Source: an uncultured Collinsella sp.
GTDB taxonomy: Bacteria; Actinomycetota; Coriobacteriia; Coriobacteriales; Coriobacteriaceae
DNA length: 11,466 bases
Assembly: GCA_900556205.1 (NCBI GenBank)
Contig: USNX01000018.1
Span: 1-11,466 of the forward strand
Reading direction: 5' to 3'
The notes under the pieces were generated by a model, which was not told the DNA's origin, made no database searches, and saw only the letters and a list, made by a program, of their open reading frames with translations. Shown here piece after piece: positions 1 to 5,064 of this stretch; within the stretch, counting starts at the first letter, position 1; the number at the start of each line of letters is the position of its first letter. A program made the translations under genes and the position numbers.

Positions 1-1287
1 GAGTTTCGCGAGCTTCTTGCCGCGATAGCTGTCGAGCAGTGCGAATCGCCGACGAAGACGGCGCTTATCGAGCAGCGCAAAATGCATAAGCACCATAAGG
101 CCATCGACAAAGAAAAAAAACTCGATTATGAGAAGCCACGTCGGGTAGCTTTGGTTTGCTCCCGTGGGGTGAAAGACGGCAAAGTGACTTCCGGCAAAGA
201 ACACAAGCAGCGAGAAGAAGACGAGCGTATTCCAAATGCGCCCCAGAGACTCCGGAACGCGAGAGAGCAGACCGCATGCAGTGGAGGCGGCAGGCCTAGG
301 AAGCCCTGTGGGGTTCTGGAGCCCTTGGGGCGTCAACACCGTCTCCGAGGCCGGAGCACGGACAAGCACAGGCGCAGGAGGCCGCACGGGGCGACTTAGA
401 TCGTATGCCGCGCGCGTCGCCCGTCCCAACGCTTCCGCGCTCGCAAAACGCTTGGCCGGGTCGAGCGCCATCGACATGCAGACGGCATCGGCAAGTGGAG
501 TGGGAATGCCGCATGCCTCACATTGCTCGCGCATGTCGAGCCCTGGTTTAGGGTCGACTCCCGTCAAGCAAAAGAACAACAGGGCCCCAAGTGCGTAGAC
601 ATCGCTGCGCACACTCGTCTGCCCAAACCCATACTGCTCGGGCGGCGCATAGGGTCGCGTGCCAAACTTGACGGTGTCAGCATCGGCGCCATCGCGCCAT
701 ACGCGCGCGATCCCCAGGTCGATAATCACCAGCGATGAAAATGTCAGGCCGTCATCAGGCGTATAGTTGGCACCTGTCACGATGATATTCGACGGCTTGA
801 GGTCGCGATGGATCACCGGCGCCGACGTCTCCCCCACCATTGCAAAACCGGCATGGAGCTCGCCCGCGGCATCGCATAGGGCAGGATACAATTCACGCGC
901 ATAATCGGGGGTGGCTCCCAGACGGTCCACCAGCGCCCCGAGTGTCTCCCCTTCGATGTATTCCATAACCACGTTGAGCTCGTCGCCCACACGGCGGCAA
1001 TCGACGATTCGGGGCAAGTGCTCAAAACGCCTGCCTGCCCGCTGAGCGGCAAACAGACGCTCGTATGCCCCGCCGATTTGAGCCGAAGCATCGATGCGTT
1101 TACGAACAAAGGGACCGAGCGAACCACCGCCGGTTCCTTCAAAGTACACGAGCTCGGTTGTTTCAACGGACGAGCGCTTAAGTACTCGCTCCACGCGATA
1201 GCTGTCGTCGCGATCGAGCGACGCCAGGTGCTCGGCAAGCGCTGCGGTCAGCTCGTCATTGGAATATGTTGGGGTCTGAGTATCCAT
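1..1287 (-). CDS. Membrane-anchored serine/threonine protein kinase (3' end beyond window)
   Basis: The minus strand reads open from an ATG at 1287 to the left edge, giving 429 residues with no stop, so the C-terminus is missing. It is a Hanks-type kinase. VRKRI holds the probable ATP-binding Lys63, with a helix-C Glu at about 76. The catalytic loop HRDLKPSN has Asp162 and Asn167. The metal-binding motif is DLG (190-192) instead of DFG, the activation segment ends in APPE (214-217), and SDVYALG follows at 228-234. The glycine-rich loop is poorly conserved. After a Pro/Ala-rich linker (about 300-345) come two hydrophobic segments at about 353-372 and 384-404, then a basic tail, so the kinase domain should sit in the cytoplasm on a membrane anchor. 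In-frame ATGs at 1296 and 1299 are alternatives. GGAGG lies only 2 nt before the 1287 ATG, so the start is uncertain. An HTH gene lies 98 nt upstream on the same strand and is a likely partner. The substrate is unknown. Confidence 0.87.
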   Translation of the reverse strand, partial: MDTQTPTYSNDELTAALAEHLASLDRDDSYRVERVLKRSSVETTELVYFEGTGGGSLGPFVRKRIDASAQIGGAYERLFAAQRAGRRFEHLPRIVDCRRVGDELNVVMEYIEGETLGALVDRLGATPDYARELYPALCDAAGELHAGFAMVGETSAPVIHRDLKPSNIIVTGANYTPDDGLTFSSLVIIDLGIARVWRDGADADTVKFGTRPYAPPEQYGFGQTSVRSDVYALGALLFFCLTGVDPKPGLDMREQCEACGIPTPLADAVCMSMALDPAKRFASAEALGRATRAAYDLSRPVRPPAPVLVRAPASETVLTPQGLQNPTGLPRPAASTACGLLSRVPESLGRIWNTLVFFSLLVFFAGSHFAVFHPTGANQSYPTWLLIIEFFFFVDGLMVLMHFALLDKRRLRRRFALLDSYRGKKLAKL

Positions 1288-1385
1288 AGCCTCCATCATA
1301 GCGCAGGGCGCAGACACCCCATGGCATCCGCGCCCCGTTCGTTTGCATCGTTGTTCGACAGCTCCGCCGGCTCAGATATCAGCCG

Positions 1386-1808
1386 CTAACTCACCGTCTC
1401 CTCGCCAAAGCGATACAGTTCCTCGTTGACCTTTTGGAGGCTGCACCCGCGATCGATGCAAAAGATGATAATCGCATCGCGGCGGTCCTTGCAGTTAAGG
1501 ACGCTTACCCCGGCAGCCGTCAGCGCACGGTTGGTCTCTTTGAGCGTCAGCGCCATCGCAAAGGCAATCTGCAGCACCTTATTACGACTCGGATGACGCG
1601 CACCGGTAAAGATCTGATAGCCAAAGGTCTCATTGAGATCGGCCATACGAACCACGCGCGAGCGCTCCAAGCCCTTTTCCTGCAGTAGCCGCTTCAGGTA
1701 GTCCGAAAGCGACGGGGCGGCAAAGTCGTGTTCTTTGATATAGCCATCGATGTTTGGCGCGTCGAGAAGTTCATTGAGTAACTCGTCAGTCAACTTTTTA
1801 TCGGGCAT
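1386..1808 (-). CDS. Helix-turn-helix (XRE-like) regulator paired with the kinase
   Basis: This 140-residue protein has an acidic N-terminal segment (about 5-30), then an XRE/Cro-like HTH at about 34-90 with a likely recognition helix around TFGYQIFTGARHPSR (61-75). A C-terminal tail (about 107-140) begins CKDRRDAIIIFCIDRG and ends with a short helix. The start has a good Shine-Dalgarno (GGGAGGTGA about 6 nt before the ATG). The gene lies between the FxLYD gene (32 nt upstream) and the kinase gene (98 nt downstream), so the three may be co-transcribed. From memory, proteins with this HTH plus 'DRRDAIIIF' tail often sit beside bacterial Ser/Thr kinases in Firmicutes and Coriobacteriia, and their function is not established to my knowledge. 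A role as the kinase's DNA-binding effector is inferred from position only. Confidence 0.85.
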   Translation of the reverse strand: MPDKKLTDELLNELLDAPNIDGYIKEHDFAAPSLSDYLKRLLQEKGLERSRVVRMADLNETFGYQIFTGARHPSRNKVLQIAFAMALTLKETNRALTAAGVSVLNCKDRRDAIIIFCIDRGCSLQKVNEELYRFGEETVS

Positions 1809-1840
1809 ACGACTTCACCTCCCCCAGTGCATGCAACATG

Positions 1841-2284
1841 CTAGAAACCGCTTACGTCCGAACGCTCCCAGCTAGCAACCTGGTCGGGAGACACCGTACC
1901 CAGCGCCTCGAACTTCCAGGAGCCGCCCGCCTTCAGATGATTGGTGTTTGCAAGAGCCGTTCCAACCTGGTTGCCATCGGCATCATACAGAACATATTCA
2001 ATCTGAATGTAGCTCTTTTCCTTGTCCGTGTTATTGGTCAGCGTGCCCGTGATCTTATAGGTAAACTGATTGGAAGTGTCTTCAGCCTCGTCAGCAATGG
2101 TATACGGTTCTTGCGGTTCTTTTTGCTCCTCAGCCTGCTGTGTCGTCTCGGCAGGTTTTGCCGAATCGCTCGCAGACGAATCGGTTGAGTTGCCGCCCAT
2201 AGAGCCCACGGCACCGACAATAACCAGCACCACGATGATGCCTAGGACAATCTTGCCGATCGGCTTCTTTCCCTCTTTTGCCAT
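1841..2284 (-). CDS. Membrane-anchored FxLYD-domain protein
   Basis: The protein has 147 residues. A lysine-rich N-terminus (MAKEGKKPIGK) is followed by one strong hydrophobic helix (about 10-28) with no lipobox Cys, so it is probably an N-in, C-out single-pass anchor and not a lipoprotein. A low-complexity Ser/Ala/Glu/Gln linker (about 30-65) follows, then a beta-rich domain (about 70-145). This domain carries the FxLYD-type signature YVLYDADGNQVGTA and the trailing LKAGGSWKFEA. FxLYD domains occur on the outside of Gram-positive cells and their ligands are mostly unknown. The ATG at 2284 has AAGGA 6 nt upstream, but that site lies inside a perfect 14-bp inverted repeat (see 2290-2343). The HTH gene starts 32 nt after its stop. 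Function beyond a surface location is not known. Confidence 0.85.
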   Translation of the reverse strand: MAKEGKKPIGKIVLGIIVVLVIVGAVGSMGGNSTDSSASDSAKPAETTQQAEEQKEPQEPYTIADEAEDTSNQFTYKITGTLTNNTDKEKSYIQIEYVLYDADGNQVGTALANTNHLKAGGSWKFEALGTVSPDQVASWERSDVSGF

Positions 2285-2289
2285 TATTC

Positions 2290-2343
2290 ATCCTTCCTAC
2301 GATCCGGCTACCGTGCCGGCACACAGCACATCGTAGGAAGGAT
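2290..2343 (-). promoter_or_regulatory. RBS-sequestering stem-loop before the FxLYD gene
   Basis: In the minus-strand transcript, ATCCTTCCTACGAT (2343-2330) and ATCGTAGGAAGGAT (2303-2290) are perfect 14-nt complements separated by 26 nt. The loop can itself form a 5-bp GCCGG/CCGGC hairpin. The second arm contains the AAGGA Shine-Dalgarno of the gene starting at 2284 and ends 5 nt before the ATG. Folding would hide the ribosome binding site. No U-tract follows, so it is not an ordinary terminator. The inverted repeat is seen directly; the regulatory role is inferred. Confidence 0.65.
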
Positions 2344-2357
2344 TGAACTTGAATTCA

Positions 2358-2372
2358 TTAGCTGAGAGCTAA
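2358..2372. repeat. 15-bp palindrome, operator-like
   Basis: TTAGCT-GAG-AGCTAA is a perfect 6+3+6 inverted repeat in the 163-nt gap between the small membrane-protein gene and the FxLYD gene, upstream of the RBS hairpin. It could be an operator or a small hairpin in the leader. I see no clear promoter hexamers to anchor it. Confidence 0.35.
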
Positions 2373-2447
2373 GGTTGCGCCAAACGGCCAATGCAGTTAT
2401 CCAAACGCCGAGCAAACGCACTTTGCGCGACCGTCTGCCAGCAGTGA

Positions 2448-2771
2448 TCAACCCACCGTGACGGATTCCCCGGTAAAAGCACTGATCATCAACAGGACAA
2501 AGAAAACAAGGTAGCTGACACTCAGCAGGTACGCAATGATCAGAAAGACGACCCAGCCGACATTGGTTTTACCGTCGGCACGGCGTTGCCCGCGATTGCG
2601 GCGGAGCCAAATCGTCACGCCGATGGCAGTGATAAACAGCACGAGCGCCGCCGCGGCAAACCCAGCAAGCGCAAACATCACGCCAATGCTCACAGCGATG
2701 ACCGGAAGCAGCAGCAAACCGCACCCGCATCCACCCGGACTATATACGGCAGACTGTCGGCGTCGCTTCAT
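2448..2771 (-). CDS. Small multi-spanning membrane protein of unknown function
   Basis: From the ATG at 2771 the protein has 107 residues: a basic N-terminus (MKRRRQ), a curious SPGGCGCG motif (11-18) directly before the membrane, a hydrophobic stretch (about 19-56) long enough for two helices, a basic loop (RRNRGQRRADGK, about 57-68), and another hydrophobic stretch (about 72-98). GGGGGTGG lies 7 nt before this ATG. An alternative GTG start at 2801 adds 10 residues and overlaps the HigA stop as TAGTG, which would couple translation to the higBA genes. I prefer 2771 because of the ribosome binding site and the basic membrane-protein N-terminus. No catalytic motif is visible and I do not recognise the family. 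Confidence 0.72.
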   Translation of the reverse strand: MKRRRQSAVYSPGGCGCGLLLLPVIAVSIGVMFALAGFAAAALVLFITAIGVTIWLRRNRGQRRADGKTNVGWVVFLIIAYLLSVSYLVFFVLLMISAFTGESVTVG

Positions 2772-2800
2772 CGCCGCGCCACCCCCATCATCTCTGAGCA

Positions 2801-3142
2801 CTACAGTGCGATGGCCTGCTGAACAGGAACGATCTTATCGAGTTCCGGTTCGATCCGCCTTTTCTCGGCCTCAAGGTCAAACGCCATCTGAGCGCGCAGC
2901 CAATAACCATCCGTCAGGCCAAAATAACGGCAAAGACGGAGGTCGGTGTCGGCCGTCACGCGACGTTTTCCCAAGACAACCTGCCCGATACGCTGAGCCG
3001 GAATCCCGGTCTCTTTCGCAAGGCGATATTGAGAAATGCCCATGGGAACAAGAAACTCCTCTTTGAGAAGCTCACCAGGAGTCACCGGCGACAGCAAATC
3101 GGCCGAGGTCTCATCACTTGTGATAATCGACGATTTCGACAT
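2801..3142 (-). CDS. higA: HigA-type antitoxin (XRE family)
   Basis: The protein has 113 residues from the ATG at 3142 (MSKSSIITSDE). An HTH of the HigA/VapI type spans about 22-90, with TPGELLKEEFLVPMGISQY leading in, QYRLAKETGIPAQRIGQVV as the HTH core, and DLRLCRYFGLTDGYWLRAQ closing. This is the usual antitoxin fold of host-inhibition-of-growth systems: it should bind and neutralise HigB and repress the operon. AGGAG lies 10 nt before the ATG. The coding region overlaps the end of the toxin gene by 29 nt, giving the toxin-first order typical of higBA. A longer open frame reaches 3217, but its extra N-terminus lies inside higB and is unlike the family. Confidence 0.88.
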   Translation of the reverse strand: MSKSSIITSDETSADLLSPVTPGELLKEEFLVPMGISQYRLAKETGIPAQRIGQVVLGKRRVTADTDLRLCRYFGLTDGYWLRAQMAFDLEAEKRRIEPELDKIVPVQQAIAL

Positions 3143-3395
3143 TCCAAGCCATCTCCTGTCTCCACTCAAAACAGACCCGATAGCGCTCGTTAACACGGAT
3201 GCTATATTGCCCGGCACGATCGCCCTTCAAAGCTTCCAGGCGGTTGCCCGGTGGAACGCGAAGATCATCAAGCGAAGCACAAACCTGCAGTTGGCGAATC
3301 TTCCTCAACGCAACACGCTCAAAGGGCACGAACCTCCTGACCCGCACACCCATGGCAAAGCGTTCGGTATCCTCATCTTTATACGATGCAATCAT
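3114..3395 (-). CDS. higB: HigB-type toxin (RelE superfamily mRNA interferase)
   Basis: This 93-residue protein begins MIASYKDEDTERFAMGVRV and carries the family's most conserved stretch, PPGNRLEALKGDRAGQYSIR (about 48-67), then VNERYRVCFEW and a terminal VEIVDYHK. Length and motifs match complete HigB proteins, which cleave mRNA on the ribosome in characterised members. AAGG lies about 7 nt before the ATG. It precedes and overlaps higA. A TATAAT box at 3447-3452 and a palindrome at 3407-3419 precede it. The protein appears intact; activity has not been shown. Confidence 0.9.
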   Translation of the reverse strand: MIASYKDEDTERFAMGVRVRRFVPFERVALRKIRQLQVCASLDDLRVPPGNRLEALKGDRAGQYSIRVNERYRVCFEWRQEMAWNVEIVDYHK

Positions 3396-3406
3396 AGTAT
3401 CGCCTT

Positions 3407-3419
3407 ACGTTAGTAACGT
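3407..3419. promoter_or_regulatory. Palindromic operator candidate for higBA
   Basis: ACGTTA-G-TAACGT is a perfect 6+1+6 inverted repeat just upstream of the higB ribosome binding site, downstream of the -10 box. A second small palindrome, AAACGTTT (3421-3428), shares the ACGT core. HigA antitoxins normally bind such repeats to repress their own operon, so autoregulation is the natural reading. Binding is inferred. Confidence 0.5.
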
Positions 3420-3446
3420 CAAACGTTTCTATAGACTTACATCTCT

Positions 3447-3452
3447 ATTATA
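3447..3452 (-). promoter_or_regulatory. -10 box of the higBA promoter
   Basis: The minus strand reads TATAAT here, 52 nt before the higB ATG, in an AT-rich stretch. No good -35 hexamer lies at 16-18 nt (the best spacing gives AGAAAA). Placed just upstream of the palindrome, it gives a plausible repressible promoter. Confidence 0.45.
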
Positions 3453-3497
3453 TCGTACGTTTGTTCGTGTTTTCTAGAACAAATAGTCCTTCAGGCC

Positions 3498-4685
3498 TTA
3501 GTCAAGCGAAAGCAATCGTTTGTAGACATCGAGGCCCTTGAGCAAAATTTCCTCGTCAAAGAGCATGGCGTCAGTGTGAAGGGCGCTCATCGCATAAGCT
3601 GGGCAGCCGTCTGCGTCGATCGGGTTTTCTTGCGCCTCTGGCACGCCCGTGCCCAGCAAGAAGAACACGCCAGGCAGATGGCGCTGATAGAAGGCGAAAT
3701 CCTCGGCGATCAGCAAAGGCTCATCTACAAGCTGTAGTTCGGGCAAGGCCGGTGCAATGCGAGTAAACAACTCGGGGTCGTTATCGACCGGCGGATAGCC
3801 CTCGGCAAAGTCGAGATCGTACGTGCAGCCTGTTGCAGCGCATGCCTCATCAAGCACACGGCGCACGCCCTCGCGCGCGCGGTTGAACATGCCGTCCGTA
3901 AACACACGCAGACTGCCGGCAACATAGGCCTCCCCCGCCACCGCGTTGCAAACCGTACCGGCCTGCAGCAGGCCAAACTTGCCGATACAGGGCTCGTCGG
4001 TGCCCAGCTCGTCCATCAGCTCGCGCTCGGCAACCAAAAACTTCGCTGCCGCCAACGCGGCATCGTGCGACTCCTCAACCGGCACGCCATAGGTCTTAGC
4101 AATATGGATACTCGTACCGTGAATATGGATATGTGTCTCGCTCGAGCGCGCCAGCAGCGGGCCGGAACAACTCGCCAACGTGTTCGCAGGCAGATCGGGC
4201 CACACGTGAAAGCCAAAAATGCGGTCGACCCCGTAGCGCTCGAACACACCGCTCTCGCATACCGTCTTGGCGCCACCGGTCGTCTCCTCGGCAGGCTGAA
4301 ACACAAAGAGCACGTTGCGCTTGATGGCACCCGGCTGCTCGCGAATCATACGGTCGACATACGTCGCGGCGGCAAGTGCCATAGCCATGTGTCCGTCATG
4401 TCCGCAGGCGTGCATCTTGCCGGGATGGGTCGAGGCGAACACTGTCCCCGTTGCCTCGGCAATGGGCAGCGCGTCCATGTCGGCCCGGATCGCCGTGGCG
4501 TGCACGGCACCAACGCCAGCATCGAAGAAAGCACAGACGCAGCTGGGGCACGGATGGATCACTTCGCAGGCAAGCGAGGCGAGCACGCCCTCGATATAGG
4601 CTATGGTTTGAGGAAGATCGAAATCAAGCTCCGGAATGCGATGCAGGTCGCGACGATAGCGACGAAGTTCTTGGAGCTCGGTCAT
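3498..4685 (-). CDS. M20D amidohydrolase, probable N-acetyl-diaminopimelate deacetylase
   Basis: The protein has 395 residues from the ATG at 4685 (MTELQELRRYRRDLHRIPEL), with GGAAGGA 6 nt upstream; in-frame codons further upstream reach into the lysine riboswitch region on the other strand and are not credible. It is an M20D-type metallohydrolase. Likely metal ligands and catalytic residues are MHACGHDGH (Cys94, His96), PAEE (Glu133, Glu134), FHVWPDLP (His160) and SALHTD (His370). The dimerisation lid (about 180-290) has SIHIAK where relatives have a GGHAA-like motif. The same subfamily contains hippurate hydrolases and aminoacylases. Divergence from a lysine operon that holds the acetyltransferase DapH favours N-acetyl-L,L-DAP deacetylase (YkuR-like), the penultimate branch step. 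Specificity is inferred from context. Confidence 0.82.
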   Translation of the reverse strand: MTELQELRRYRRDLHRIPELDFDLPQTIAYIEGVLASLACEVIHPCPSCVCAFFDAGVGAVHATAIRADMDALPIAEATGTVFASTHPGKMHACGHDGHMAMALAAATYVDRMIREQPGAIKRNVLFVFQPAEETTGGAKTVCESGVFERYGVDRIFGFHVWPDLPANTLASCSGPLLARSSETHIHIHGTSIHIAKTYGVPVEESHDAALAAAKFLVAERELMDELGTDEPCIGKFGLLQAGTVCNAVAGEAYVAGSLRVFTDGMFNRAREGVRRVLDEACAATGCTYDLDFAEGYPPVDNDPELFTRIAPALPELQLVDEPLLIAEDFAFYQRHLPGVFFLLGTGVPEAQENPIDADGCPAYAMSALHTDAMLFDEEILLKGLDVYKRLLSLD

Positions 4686-4716
4686 AAAGGATCCTTCCAT
4701 GGGGCATATCCATTCA

Positions 4717-4745
4717 CACAATATTGTGATGCAGAATTGTGACGC
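4717..4745. promoter_or_regulatory. Palindrome plus direct repeat, operator candidate for the deacetylase
   Basis: CACAATATTGTG (4717-4728) is a perfect 12-bp palindrome. ATTGTGATGC (4723-4732) recurs as ATTGTGACGC (4736-4745), 9 of 10 identical at a 13-nt spacing. The cluster lies in the leader of the divergent deacetylase, between its possible -10 and its RBS, a classic position for a repressor. The binding protein is unknown. Confidence 0.45.
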
Positions 4746-4836
4746 CCTTGTTTCTAGCATATCCCTGCATTTTTTAAACGTTATATACGAATACTCTTGT
4801 TTGGTAAAGTGCAACGTGGTAGGGTCTTTACCACTT

Positions 4837-4993
4837 GATAGAGGCGCGGGCACGAAGAACCGCGGGCGAGCCGGCAGGCTTTGACCCCGTGGGGAGGCGA
4901 AACCCGCCGAACTGGGCTTTTCGGGCACGAACAACCTGGTGGGCCTGCGGGAAACACCCACAGGACTGTCTGCAGCAATGCGGGAGCGCTATC
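4837..4993 (+). ncRNA. Lysine riboswitch aptamer (L-box)
   Basis: The stretch has the conserved features of the lysine riboswitch class in the right order. GATAGAGGCGCG at the 5' end pairs through GATAG (4837-4841) with CTATC (4989-4993) to form P1. GGGGAGG followed by CGCCGAACTGGG lies in the middle, a GTGGG/CCCAC stem forms P4, then GGACTGTC and the closing GGGAGCGCTATC. These match the core I recall from Bacillus lysC (GATAGAGGTGCG, GCCGAA, GGCTGTC, GGAGGGCTATC). It lies directly before lysA, so it should sense lysine and lower expression of the DAP/lysine operon when lysine is plentiful. Recognition is from conserved positions, not a covariance search. Confidence 0.9.
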
Positions 4994-5054
4994 CGGACAT
5001 TGGGTCCACGCCATGCGGATTCGATGCGCAGATGGCGCCGTCTGGATAGCGAGG
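4987..5054 (+). promoter_or_regulatory. Riboswitch expression platform with anti-P1 helix
   Basis: CGCTATCCGGAC (4987-4998) contains the 3' strand of aptamer P1 and can pair with GTCTGGATAGCG (5040-5051) in a 12-bp helix with one G-U pair. It is therefore mutually exclusive with the lysine-bound aptamer. A nested hairpin sits inside (5009-5017 with 5027-5037, AG bulge). An alternative hairpin, CAGATG-GCGC-CGTCTG (5029-5044), would use the freed strand. GAGG (5051-5054), the likely lysA Shine-Dalgarno, abuts the helix and lies 10 nt from the ATG. No U-tract terminator is present, which suggests translational or Rho-type control. Confidence 0.6.
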
Positions 5055-5064
5055 TTTACGGGAC

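Larger units (their letters stand above)
4686..5064. other. Divergent regulatory region between the deacetylase and the lysA operon
   Basis: This 379-nt gap holds no convincing gene. From left to right it contains the deacetylase RBS, a 12-bp palindrome with adjacent repeats (4717-4745), an AT-rich zone (about 4750-4800) that most likely holds the promoters for both directions, competing short hairpins (4802-4834), the lysine riboswitch aptamer (4837-4993) and its expression platform (4987-5064). A minus-strand TATGCT at 4756-4761 could be the deacetylase -10. No convincing -35 is visible for either direction. Confidence 0.6.

Noticed and set aside
3143..3217. Longer HigA start at 3217
   Set aside because: The extra residues lie within the higB coding region and are unlike HigA N-termini; the ATG at 3142 has an RBS.
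4781..4796. A specific sigma-70 promoter for the lysA operon (TATACG or AATACT)
   Set aside because: The zone is AT-rich and likely holds the promoter, but no -35 with acceptable spacing supports a particular pair.
4686..4961. N-terminal extension of the deacetylase up to 4961
   Set aside because: It would read back through the lysine riboswitch, has no RBS and does not resemble M20 proteins; the ATG at 4685 has a strong RBS and a family-typical N-terminus.
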